Shown: piece by piece, positions 56,026 through 63,993 of the stretch
Layout: each line of letters starts with the position of its first letter
Position numbering within the stretch: the first letter of the stretch is position 1
DNA from: Lentibacillus jeotgali
Lineage (GTDB): Bacteria > Bacillota > Bacilli > Bacillales > Amphibacillaceae
Reading direction: 5' to 3'
Length of the DNA stretch: 64,000 nt
Assembly: GCF_000224785.1 (NCBI RefSeq)
Contig: NZ_AGAV01000005.1
Span: 609,305-673,304, forward strand
Translations under genes and position numbers: made by a program
The notes under the pieces: generated by a model
The model's database searches: none
Told to the model about the DNA's origin: nothing
What the model saw: the letters and a program-made list of their open reading frames with translations, nothing else

Positions 56026-57072
56026 ATGAAAAATAAGTTCAGTTTAATTATCTTAGTAATTGTACTATTACTGATTACAGGTTGTGACAGTAATGGTGAA
56101 GAGACTGCCAACGAAGAGGCTTCAGGTAGCAACTCTAAACAAATTAGAATAGCTTATAATTTACCATCTGAACATGCTACAGGAGTGTATTTTGAAGTTT
56201 TAGCAGATGAAATTAGTAAGAGGACAAAGAATACATCTATCCATTTAAAACCACAAACCTTTCCAAATGGTCAACTTTATAATGATTCTGAACTTCCAGA
56301 TGCTCTATCAACAGGTGGTGTGGAAATTGGCCAAATAAACATAGGATTTTTGGCAAGTTCAGAAGCAGAACCACTACGAATAGTTGATTTACCATTTATA
56401 TTTAGCTCATGGGAAGCTGAGTGGGCCGCAGAAGATGGAGAATATGGGGAAATTTTTGGAGAACAATTTGAAAAGATGGGAATGAAATTACTTGGCTGGT
56501 CAATGTATGGAACCGTCGAAGTATATGGAAACGAACCGATTAAGGTACCTGAAGACTTAAAAGGAAAAAAGATGAGAGCATTTGGCCAAGGGTCAGCCAA
56601 ATTTTTAGAAGAAATAGGGGCTTCACCAGTTAGTATTAGCTCGCAAGAAATTTACCAGTCTATGGAGCACGGTACAATTGATGGATTTATGACTGGTCCT
56701 TCTTCGGTTGTAGATCGTAGTCTTCATGAAGTTTCAAAGTATGGTACAAATATGGCTATTAATTATATCCCCTTCCCTGCAACCGCTAATCTTGAATGGT
56801 GGAATTCTCTTCCTGAAGATGTTCAGTCTGCGGTCATAGAGGCTTCTAAAATAGCACAGGAGAAATCTAGACAAGTAGCCAAAGAGTCTGACAAAGAGTA
56901 TAAACAAAAATTAAAAGAATTAGGTGTAGAGGTATACGAGCCAACTGAAGAGGAATATGAAGAATGGGTGGAAGCTTCTTCACAACGACGGGAAGAGTAT
57001 GTAGAGCAAAATGGAGAGCTAGGGCAGAAACTTTTAGATATAGTGGACACTATGAACGAAAAATATCCTTAG
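56026..57072 (+). CDS. TRAP transporter substrate-binding lipoprotein (DctP type), cluster 3
   Basis: 348 residues with a lipoprotein signal ending LLLITGC (Cys ~20), GGGAGGAG before ATG 56026. DctP fold with GKKMRAFGQGSAKFLEEIGASPV (ligand Arg) and SQEIYQSMEHGTIDGFMTGPSS. The C-terminus is rich in Glu and Arg. It is followed by its DctQ and DctM partners, P-Q-M order as in cluster 1. Confidence 0.92.
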   Translation: MKNKFSLIILVIVLLLITGCDSNGEETANEEASGSNSKQIRIAYNLPSEHATGVYFEVLADEISKRTKNTSIHLKPQTFPNGQLYNDSELPDALSTGGVEIGQINIGFLASSEAEPLRIVDLPFIFSSWEAEWAAEDGEYGEIFGEQFEKMGMKLLGWSMYGTVEVYGNEPIKVPEDLKGKKMRAFGQGSAKFLEEIGASPVSISSQEIYQSMEHGTIDGFMTGPSSVVDRSLHEVSKYGTNMAINYIPFPATANLEWWNSLPEDVQSAVIEASKIAQEKSRQVAKESDKEYKQKLKELGVEVYEPTEEEYEEWVEASSQRREEYVEQNGELGQKLLDIVDTMNEKYP

Positions 57073-57139
57073 AAATAAGTGAATAGTAATGACAAACGGT
57101 TCATCTGTGACTTAAATTTAAAATAAAGGGTGAAAAACT

Positions 57140-57652
57140 ATGAGGTGTATTGTAAAGGTGATTACAGATATCGAAAGAATAATTGTTTATATAGGGGGAG
57201 GGTTTATGGCATTACTTGCTCTGTTCGTTTTTTATGAGGTAGTAAGCAGATATTTATTTAACTCCCCCACAATTTGGGCCAATGAATTATCTACCTATAT
57301 GTTGCAATTCATAGTTTTTCTCTCAATGGGATACCTATTAATACAGGACGAACATATAAAAGTATCATTTTTAGTTGAAAAACTAAGTGGTATAGCAAAA
57401 AAAATCGTTCAAATTACCGCTACTTTTTTAGTGATTCCATATGCTTATGTATTAATTGTTTACGGGTTTCAATATACAAATAATTCCCTGAAAATGGGAA
57501 GAGTTTCTCCTACCTTACTTGAGTTCCCTTTATGGGTTCCTTATTCATTTATTGCTATAGGTGGAGTATTGCTTGTAATAAGCAGTATTTGTACAATAAT
57601 AAAAATAATTTTGGAAGATACTACAATTTTTGAAAAGGGGGAAGAAGTTTGA
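57140..57652 (+). CDS. TRAP transporter small permease (DctQ type), cluster 3
   Basis: 170 residues, four hydrophobic segments, AAAGGGTG before ATG 57140. The DctQ core YEVVSRYLFNSPTIWANELSTYML and the EHIKVSFLVEKLS loop are well kept. Its stop codon overlaps the DctM start (TTGA). Confidence 0.9.
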   Translation: MRCIVKVITDIERIIVYIGGGFMALLALFVFYEVVSRYLFNSPTIWANELSTYMLQFIVFLSMGYLLIQDEHIKVSFLVEKLSGIAKKIVQITATFLVIPYAYVLIVYGFQYTNNSLKMGRVSPTLLEFPLWVPYSFIAIGGVLLVISSICTIIKIILEDTTIFEKGEEV

Positions 57653-58974
57653 TTAGTACAAGTGCCATTATAATTTTATTGGCTGTTCTTATTTTTTGCT
57701 TATTACTTGGTGTGCCTATAGGATTCGCATTAGGATTATCTGGGATTATTACAATATGGACATCAGTAGGTACTGATTTCATGATACAAATACCAATCAC
57801 ATTACATTCTTCGTTATCAGATTTTGTGTTTGTTGCTATTCCTTTGTATGTTCTAATGGGAGAAATTCTATATCATGGTAAAAGTGGTGAGAGAATTTTT
57901 ATGGTGGCCCACCGTTTATTAAGAAAGATAAAAGGTGGTACAGGTGTTGCCGGGGTCAGCGCGTTCTCTTTTTTTTCTGCTATTGTAGGTTCAAGTATGA
58001 CTTCTGTAGTAACGATTGGGAAAATAGCTATTCCAGAAATGATTAAACAGAATTATTCAAAAAAACTTTCATTCGGTTTATCTGCAGTGGGAGGGTCTTT
58101 GGGTATATTAATCCCCCCTAGTATACCGTTAATTTTATACGCATCACTAAGTGGCAGTTCACCTGGGAAATTATTCATAGCAGGAATAATCCCGGGTGTT
58201 TTATTAGCTGCTTTGCTTTCAGTTTACGCAATCATTATGGCTCCGAAGACTAAAGAGAATTTTATAGATAAAGATGGGAGTACAGATTTAAATGATAATT
58301 ACGAGACTTCAGCGACTCTTGTGGAAAAAAGAGGATCCATCTTGGTAGCATTACCCGATCTAATATTGCCTATAATTGTTTTAGGCGGTATCTATGCCGG
58401 AATTTACACCCCTACAGAAGCTGCAGGGGTAGGGGTTATATATAGTCTGATTGTTTGTCTGCTTATTCACAGAAGTCTTAAAGTTAAATTGTTACCAAAG
58501 GTTCTTGTGAATTCTGCTAAGACATCTACTATGCTGTTAACAGTAGTGGTTGGGGCATTGGTTTTTGGTTCGTCATTAACATTAATTGGGCTACCTCAAT
58601 ATTTATCCGGTTTTATTACAGACTTATCGGTATCCCCCTGGGTAATTTTATTATTAATGAATATTATATGGTTAACAATGGGATTTTTCTTAGAAGTCGT
58701 ATCAATATTATTAATAACAACGCCTATTTTTTATCCTATCGCGATGTCTCTTGGCTTTGATCCCATATGGTTTGGGATTATTATGGTAATAAATATGGAA
58801 CTGGCAGTGATAACACCTCCTATAGGTATGAATCTATTTGCATTAAAGTCTTTATTTCCAAATGAATCGATGAAACTGATTATTAAAAGTGTATTACCAT
58901 TTGTTTTGATGGTTGTCATGGTACTTGTCATAGTATGGTTTTTCCCGCAAGTTGCTCTCGTGTTAGTAAATTAA
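57649..58974 (+). CDS. TRAP transporter large permease (DctM type), cluster 3
   Basis: 441 residues from TTG 57649, seven bases after AAGGGGG and coupled to the dctQ stop. Motifs: LLLGVPIGFALGLSG, VAIPLYVLMGEILYHG, FFSAIVGSSMTSVVTIG, LGILIPPSIPLILYAS, GIYTPTEAAGVGV and LAVITPPIGMNLFALK. Full length, about 12 membrane segments. It is the last gene of cluster 3; I see no strong terminator after it. Confidence 0.92.
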   Translation: MISTSAIIILLAVLIFCLLLGVPIGFALGLSGIITIWTSVGTDFMIQIPITLHSSLSDFVFVAIPLYVLMGEILYHGKSGERIFMVAHRLLRKIKGGTGVAGVSAFSFFSAIVGSSMTSVVTIGKIAIPEMIKQNYSKKLSFGLSAVGGSLGILIPPSIPLILYASLSGSSPGKLFIAGIIPGVLLAALLSVYAIIMAPKTKENFIDKDGSTDLNDNYETSATLVEKRGSILVALPDLILPIIVLGGIYAGIYTPTEAAGVGVIYSLIVCLLIHRSLKVKLLPKVLVNSAKTSTMLLTVVVGALVFGSSLTLIGLPQYLSGFITDLSVSPWVILLLMNIIWLTMGFFLEVVSILLITTPIFYPIAMSLGFDPIWFGIIMVINMELAVITPPIGMNLFALKSLFPNESMKLIIKSVLPFVLMVVMVLVIVWFFPQVALVLVN

Positions 58975-59062
58975 AAACGGGGTAATGGGCTAAATAAAAT
59001 CACAAAGAAGCGTATGATGTTTGAGGTCGGACATCCAACACTGTGACCTGTGAAGTTTTGAT

Positions 59063-59194
59063 ATGGAACTTCAGAGCTATTTTATGGATATGAAGCCAGC
59101 CGAAAACTGTCTGGAAAGCATAGAAATAGCAGGAAATATGGTTGATTTGTTTGAAGAGATCATAACAACCCAAGCTATTAAAAAGATCTGCTAA
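59063..59194 (+). CDS. Small unidentified ORF
   Basis: 43 codons (MELQSYFMDMKPAENCLESI, then a short helix-like end QAIKKIC) without a convincing ribosome site. The surrounding 58975-59278 has higher G+C than cluster 3 and contains an inverted repeat near 59050-59075 (TGAAGTTTTGATATGGAACTTCA). It is probably a fragment left by a mobile element, and I do not recognise it. Confidence 0.25.
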   Translation: MELQSYFMDMKPAENCLESIEIAGNMVDLFEEIITTQAIKKIC

Positions 59195-59278
59195 TCAGAT
59201 CTTACAAATAATGACCCAACAATAGCTGACTGCAGTACCATTCCTTGGCACCTGCATTATGTTCCTTGACAACACATC

Positions 59279-59436
59279 ACAATAAAAGAAAAACACCTCG
59301 ACTTTTGGTATAGTTTAATTAGCCAGAAAAAACTATCAATAGTGAGGTGCCTACTACTATGATAGCGAATAATGACATGAATAATCAACTGCCAAAAGCA
59401 TTAAAAGCCGTTTTTGATGAACTTGGCATTTTAAAA
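59279..59436 (+). pseudogene. Truncated transposase start cut by the IS66 element
   Basis: An ATG at 59359 opens a frame (MIANNDMNNQLPKALKAVFD, then ELGILK) that looks like the first 26 residues of an IS4/IS1380-type transposase. It is preceded by CACCTC (59296) and GAGGTG (59343), possible inverted-repeat parts. The frame runs straight into the IS66 left end at 59437, so the IS66 insertion truncated it. Confidence 0.4.
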
Positions 59437-60130
59437 GTAAGCGTCAAATAGTTCCCACGTATGAAACTTAAGTTCTCCATGCGATAATCTTCTTAGAATT
59501 AATTCGGGAGGTTATGCGATGACTCTTAAAGACAAACGAATAGAATGGAAAGCGCGCTATGATGCATGGAAAGAAAGCGGGGAAAGTATAGCTGAATGGT
59601 GTCGGGATCAAGAAATCAAGGTCCATCAAATGTATTATTGGGTGCAGCGATTTGAAAGGGATATGATTTCTCCAGAACCGGAGACAACAGAGACCCAATG
59701 GCTGACCGTCCAAGTGGACGATGAAATGTTATCCTCCGAAGGACAAGACCCGATCTTCATTCACTTTGATGCCATTTCTGTCGAAGTCCGGCCAGGAGCC
59801 AATGTTGGCTTACTGTCCGATATCATACATATCCTGCAGAAACAAAGCTGATGAACTTTCAATTTGATCGTGTGTACCTGGCCCGCGGCAGCACGGATCT
59901 ACGTAAATCCATTGATGGGCTGGCAGTCATTGTAAAAGAATGCTTTGACCTCGATCCCTTTTCCCCCAGCCTGTTCGTGTTCTGTAACCGAAAACATGAT
60001 AAGCTAAAGATCCTACAGTGGGAGAATAACGGGTTTTGGTTGCATTACCGCAGACTGGAAAGAGGAATATTCCATTGGCCATCAGAAAAGGAGGCGGCAC
60101 CCATGACTATCAGCTCACGCCAACTTCGTT
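59437..60130 (+). mobile_element. IS66-family element, left half only
   Basis: The left terminus GTAAGCGTCAAATAGTTCCC (59437-59456) matches the GTAAGCG start typical of IS66 elements. tnpA and the beginning of tnpB follow, and the sequence then stops at RIT element 2. No tnpC is found in the window. The same left-half sequence recurs inverted at 63714-64000, so this is not simply an element split in two by the RIT insertion. Confidence 0.8.
59519..59851 (+). CDS. tnpA: IS66 accessory protein TnpA
   Basis: 110 residues, GGGAGG before ATG 59519. The N-terminal helix-turn-helix-like segment (MTLKDKRIEWKARYDAWKES, then IAEWCRDQEIKVHQMYYW) and the C-terminal VEVRPGANVGLLSDIIHIL are typical of IS66 TnpA. 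The stop overlaps the tnpB start (TGATG). Confidence 0.85.
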   Translation: MTLKDKRIEWKARYDAWKESGESIAEWCRDQEIKVHQMYYWVQRFERDMISPEPETTETQWLTVQVDDEMLSSEGQDPIFIHFDAISVEVRPGANVGLLSDIIHILQKQS

Positions 60131-60156
60131 GGCTGCTTATTCCGAATTCTGGATAA
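59851..60156 (+). pseudogene. tnpB: IS66 TnpB, truncated at the RIT border
   Basis: 101 codons, of which the first ~93 are TnpB (FDRVYLARGSTDLRKSIDGL, then LFVFCNRKHDKLKILQWE and MTISSRQLRWLL). The last residues IPNSG and the TAA at 60154 come from the RIT end palindrome. About 20 residues of normal TnpB are missing. An inverted, nearly identical copy is at 63688-63993. Confidence 0.85.
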
Positions 60157-60246
60157 ACAGCCTTATTCCGACTAAAAGATTATTCCGACTTTTTATCTCT
60201 AGAAGCTCTTTATATTATAAATGATTCGAAAATTAGTCGGAATAAT
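60131..60246. repeat. RIT element 2 left end: palindrome and recombinase-site repeats
   Basis: In order: GGCTG (60131-60135); a 22-bp imperfect palindrome with halves CTTATTCCGAA and TTCTGGATAAA (60136-60157); CAGCC (60158-60162); direct repeats TTATTCCGACT at 60163-60173 and 60180-60190, 17 bp apart; and an inverted AGTCGGAATAA at 60235-60245. The span from first repeat to inverted copy is 83 bp. The order, the 5-22-5 spacing and the 17-bp phase equal those of RIT element 1. Confidence 0.9.
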
Positions 60247-60319
60247 ACCTCCATATTTCTCTAGTAAAATGTTTTATATCAGGAGTTCCTGAGAATAACA
60301 TTTGAAGAGAGGGATTTGG

Positions 60320-61588
60320 ATGAAAAATAATTCCACAGGAAACGAATTTTTATCTGAAATTTCAATCAGTGAATTTATTACACTGTTTGAGGATGAAATG
60401 AAAAAGCTTGATTATTGTCATGATACTATCCATGAAAGGATTTTAATGATCAAGAGGGCTTATTCAGGTAGTACACGTTTAATTGATCAAGAGGAAGTGT
60501 ATTCATCGGAAAAACTTTATAGCTGGCTAACGGTCCAAAAGGCCAGACTAGCTACAGGAGATATATCACATGAACGATATCTGTACATGCAGAATACAGT
60601 TGATTTTTGCGAAGAAATATATCATTTTGGCGGGCTAGAACGAAGAGGTAGGCACCGAAAATATACGAAGTATATTCCAGAGTGCTATAAAAAGCTACAA
60701 AAGAAATTTTTACAAAGCCTTTCTAGTCATTTGGCACCCAGAACATTAGACAGGTATGAATTAAATAGTAGGCAGTTCTGGATATTTTTAGAGAAAAATG
60801 GCATTTGTGATATAACAGATATTACTAGTAGTTTTATCGAAGATTTTTTATCAGATTCCAGTAAGTATAGAAGTATTGACAAGGATGTTCAGATGCTTAA
60901 AAGACTGTTTATCTTCCTAAATTCAGAAGGGTACACAAACCTAGAGTTAGATTTCAATATGCTGAAGCCAGCGGGCAGACGGAAATCAGTACTTCCACAT
61001 TTTTCACATGAAGATATTTCTAAGATATTAGCCACAATAGATACTTCAACAAGAAATGGTAAACGAGATTATGCTATCATTACCCTTGCTGTTTATACTG
61101 GACTACGTTCCTCTGATATCTACAACCTAAAGCTAAAGGACATTGACTGGAACAATAATGATATAAAGCTCAAGCAAGGAAAAACTGGAAATACCCTAAT
61201 TATACCGCTGTCTGTTGTAGCAGGGAATGCAGTTGCAGACTATATATTGAACGGACGACCTAATGTTAATGAAGAATGGATATTTCTGAGAAATGTCCCG
61301 CCCTACACAAGGCTTGAAGGACGATCGTCTGGCAATACCATGTTGAAAAGACATCTTGCAAAAATAGGGTGGAATCTTGAGAACACTGGGAAGTCATTTC
61401 ATGCATTACGCAGGAGCGTGGGTTCATGGATGTCTAAAGAGCATACTCCCTTGCCTATCATAGCCGAGTTTCTCGGACACAGTAATACAGAAGCAACAAA
61501 AAGCTACCTATCATATGATGAAGAAAATATGAGGAAATGCTGCCTTGGTTTAGATGACATTCCCGTTTTAAAGGAGGAATTGTCATGA
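60320..61588 (+). CDS. RIT element 2 tyrosine recombinase A
   Basis: 422 residues from ATG 60320 after AGAGGG; TTG 60302 is unlikely. A long N-terminal region (~1-135) precedes the core-binding domain. Catalytic residues: Arg in YTGLRSSDIYNLK, His-x-x-Arg in FHALRRSVGSWM, His in FLGHSNTEA and Tyr in KSYLSYDEEN. It is first and longest in the trio, as in RIT element 1; its stop overlaps the next start by four bases. Confidence 0.9.
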   Translation: MKNNSTGNEFLSEISISEFITLFEDEMKKLDYCHDTIHERILMIKRAYSGSTRLIDQEEVYSSEKLYSWLTVQKARLATGDISHERYLYMQNTVDFCEEIYHFGGLERRGRHRKYTKYIPECYKKLQKKFLQSLSSHLAPRTLDRYELNSRQFWIFLEKNGICDITDITSSFIEDFLSDSSKYRSIDKDVQMLKRLFIFLNSEGYTNLELDFNMLKPAGRRKSVLPHFSHEDISKILATIDTSTRNGKRDYAIITLAVYTGLRSSDIYNLKLKDIDWNNNDIKLKQGKTGNTLIIPLSVVAGNAVADYILNGRPNVNEEWIFLRNVPPYTRLEGRSSGNTMLKRHLAKIGWNLENTGKSFHALRRSVGSWMSKEHTPLPIIAEFLGHSNTEATKSYLSYDEENMRKCCLGLDDIPVLKEELS

Positions 61589-62550
61589 ATTATGAATACC
61601 AAAGCAAGTTTTCCATTTCAATCACAAATATGTTCAAGTTTAGGGAATCTATGGGGTATAACCCCTATACCTATGCTTCCGAGCTTTATGACTTTGATCA
61701 GTTCTGTTTATCGAAGCACCCTTATGTAGATACACTGACAAAAGATCTAGTAATGGAATGGGGCATGAAAAGAGAAACAGAGAGTATAAACATGCATAAG
61801 CACAGGCTGATTACAATCCGACAATTGGGAAAGTACATGAACTTTTGTGGGAAGGAAGCATATATAATACCAGTTGATGTAATTGGAAAATACGAATCTT
61901 ATACACCATATATCTTTACAGATGAAGAGATAGCTGCTTTCTTTCATATCATAGATAGTATTAAACCCAATAAGCGTACACCTTTTACTGAATATACAGT
62001 ACCAGTATTTTTTAGGATTGCTTATGGGTGTGGCCTCCGGCCTAATGAACTAAGAGATCTCAGAAGGTATGATGTTAATCTAGAAAATCAAACTATTTTC
62101 ATTCATAACTCAAAAACTAAAAGAGATCGTCTAATCAGCATAACGGAAGATTTAAATGAGGTATGTAGAAAATACGATACCATAGCTGAGAAGAATTATC
62201 CTAACAGACACTGGTTTTTCCATATGTTAGTAAAAGAGAGCCGCAGAAGAAGATGGATATCAAACCAACTCAAAAAATACTGGAAAGAAGCAGGGCTTGA
62301 TAACAAAACAGGAATATCTCCAAGGGTATACGATTTTCGCCATAATTACGCTACTAGAATTATAATGAAATGGTTTGATGCTGGAGAAGATGTAATGGTG
62401 CTACTCCCATATCTTAGTTCATATATGGGACATGTTGAATTTCAAAGTACAGCCTATTATATTCATCTTCTACCAGAACGTTTAAGGAAAAACAAAAATT
62501 TTGACTGGAATAAATTTGATTCATTAATACCGGAGGTATCATATGAATAA
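61585..62550 (+). CDS. RIT element 2 tyrosine recombinase B
   Basis: 321 residues from ATG 61585, with AAGGAGG inside the end of recombinase A. Catalytic residues: Arg in YGCGLRPNELRDL, His-x-x-Arg in YDFRHNYATRIIMKW, His in MGHVEFQSTA and Tyr in AYYIHLL. The Cys cluster seen in the RIT element 1 counterpart is missing. It overlaps recombinase C by 8 bp. Confidence 0.9.
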   Translation: MNYEYQSKFSISITNMFKFRESMGYNPYTYASELYDFDQFCLSKHPYVDTLTKDLVMEWGMKRETESINMHKHRLITIRQLGKYMNFCGKEAYIIPVDVIGKYESYTPYIFTDEEIAAFFHIIDSIKPNKRTPFTEYTVPVFFRIAYGCGLRPNELRDLRRYDVNLENQTIFIHNSKTKRDRLISITEDLNEVCRKYDTIAEKNYPNRHWFFHMLVKESRRRRWISNQLKKYWKEAGLDNKTGISPRVYDFRHNYATRIIMKWFDAGEDVMVLLPYLSSYMGHVEFQSTAYYIHLLPERLRKNKNFDWNKFDSLIPEVSYE

Positions 62551-63505
62551 CAGAGATACTTCCATGCAGTTTTTTGAATATGTACGGAAATATTTGACTG
62601 AGTTTATGCCACGACATAGAAATCTTAGTGAAAACACTGTACAAGCAAGCAGGGATGCATTGAATTTACTCCTAGATTACTGTGTCAAACATCTAGGGAT
62701 TCCATTGGTAAAAATTGAGGTCAAAACGTTCCTAGACATTGGTATTACTACGGGATTTCTTGATTGGCTTGAAGAAAAACGGAAATGTGGGAATGCAACA
62801 ATTAATCAAAGACTATCGTGCATCAGGAGTTTTTTTAAATACATTGCTTATGAAGATGTAACCTATGCATCAATATACAACAGGCTATTGACCATACCGC
62901 GAAGAAAGGTAGATAAAAACAAAACCATTGAGTTCATGTCGGAAGATGCACTAAAAGCAATACTCTCTTGCCCTGATACTAAATTAAAAACTGGATTTAG
63001 AGACTGTTTCTACATGTCACTCATGTATGATTCGGCAGCTCGAAATAGCGAAATGCTTTCAATCAAAATGAAAGATATTACAGACAATAAAACAGCTCCC
63101 TACGTCTTTGTAAATGGGAAAGGCCGCAAGAAGAGAAGCATTCCATTAATGCAAAAAACTATGGCTATTTGCCATATTTATGTACGTGAATTTCATGGTA
63201 GCTATAACCCAGATGATTATTTATTCTATGTAATACATCATGGCGAAAAAAGGAAGATGTCAGATGATAATGTTGCTAAATTCATAAAGAAGTATGCAAA
63301 ACAAGCACGTGAAAAATGTTCAGAAATCCCATTTAAAGTCCATCCACATATGTTTAGAAGAAGCAGGGCAATGCATTTGTATAGAAATGGTATGTCATTA
63401 CCGTTACTTTCAGAATTTCTCGGACATGAAGATCCGGAAACCACATTAATTTATGCGTCGGCAGATACGGAGATGAAAAGAAAGAAACAGCAACAACTAA
63501 CTTAA
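62543..63505 (+). CDS. RIT element 2 tyrosine recombinase C, with a probable 3' frameshift
   Basis: 320 residues from ATG 62543, GGAGG upstream. Catalytic residues: Arg in YDSAARNSEMLSI, His-x-x-Arg in HPHMFRRSRAMHL, His in FLGHEDPETT and Tyr in LIYASADTE. The frame ends with KRKKQQQLT-stop. One base earlier the alternative frame reads on as ATTNLNIEKEKTVPIWKDDD and then EMIRRLYGLK to TGA 63580-63582, matching the tail PDWNRDQALLSWLSELK of the RIT element 1 enzyme. A one-base change in the AAAAGAAAGAAAC stretch near 63480 thus shortens the protein by ~25 residues. The catalytic part is unaffected. Confidence 0.85.
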   Translation: MNNRDTSMQFFEYVRKYLTEFMPRHRNLSENTVQASRDALNLLLDYCVKHLGIPLVKIEVKTFLDIGITTGFLDWLEEKRKCGNATINQRLSCIRSFFKYIAYEDVTYASIYNRLLTIPRRKVDKNKTIEFMSEDALKAILSCPDTKLKTGFRDCFYMSLMYDSAARNSEMLSIKMKDITDNKTAPYVFVNGKGRKKRSIPLMQKTMAICHIYVREFHGSYNPDDYLFYVIHHGEKRKMSDDNVAKFIKKYAKQAREKCSEIPFKVHPHMFRRSRAMHLYRNGMSLPLLSEFLGHEDPETTLIYASADTEMKRKKQQQLT

Positions 63506-63597
63506 ATATTGAAAAAGAAAAAACAGTCCCAATTTGGAAGGATGATGATGAAATGATACGTAGGTTATATGGGTTAAAATGATTATGAGATAACAGG

Positions 63598-63713
63598 ATT
63601 ATTCCGACTAATTTTCGAATCATTTATAATATAAAGAGCTGCCAGAGATAAAAAGTCGGAATAATCTTTTAGTCGGAATAAGGCTGTTTATCCAGAATTC
63701 GGAATAAACAGCC
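63598..63713. repeat. RIT element 2 right end, mirror of the left end
   Basis: Inner TTATTCCGACT (63599-63609), AGTCGGAATAA at 63654-63664 and 63671-63681, GGCTG (63682-63686), the 22-bp palindrome (63687-63708), then CAGCC (63709-63713). It is an inverted copy of 60131-60246 with about three base changes. Unlike RIT element 1, this end also carries the palindrome. Confidence 0.9.
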
Positions 63714-63993
63714 AACGAAGTTGGCGTGAGCTGATAGTCATGGGTGCCGCCTCCTTTTCTGATGGCCAATGGAATATTCCTCTTTCCAGTCTGCGGTAAT
63801 GCAACCAAAACCCGTTATTCTCCCACTGTAGGATCTTTAGCTTATCACGTTTTCGGTTACAGAACACGAACAGGCTGGGGGAAAAGGGATCGAGGTCAAA
63901 GCATTCTTTTACAATGACTGCCAGCCCATCAATGGATTTACGTAGATCCGTGCTGCCGCGGGCCAGGTACACACGATCAAATTGAAAGTTCAT
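63688..63993 (-). pseudogene. tnpB: Inverted second copy of truncated IS66 TnpB
   Basis: It encodes the same 101-codon frame as 59851-60156 with two residue differences visible (CNRKRDK for CNRKHDK, RWLF for RWLL), and is also cut off by the RIT palindrome. The copy continues past ATG 63993 into tnpA-side sequence at the window edge. The two arms 59844-60246 and 63598-64000 pair base for base (positions sum to 123844) over at least 403 bp without indels. Confidence 0.88.

Larger units (their letters stand above)
60136..63708 (+). mobile_element. Recombinase-in-Trio (RIT) element 2
   Basis: Three overlapping tyrosine-recombinase genes (60320-63582) between long inverted repeats. The end repeats TTATTCCGACT are unrelated to the TTATGCAAAG of RIT element 1, and the proteins are only distantly similar, so this is an independent element. 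Both borders carry the 22-bp palindrome (60136-60157 and 63687-63708). The flanking DNA on both sides is the same IS66 left half, in opposite orientation. Confidence 0.88.
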
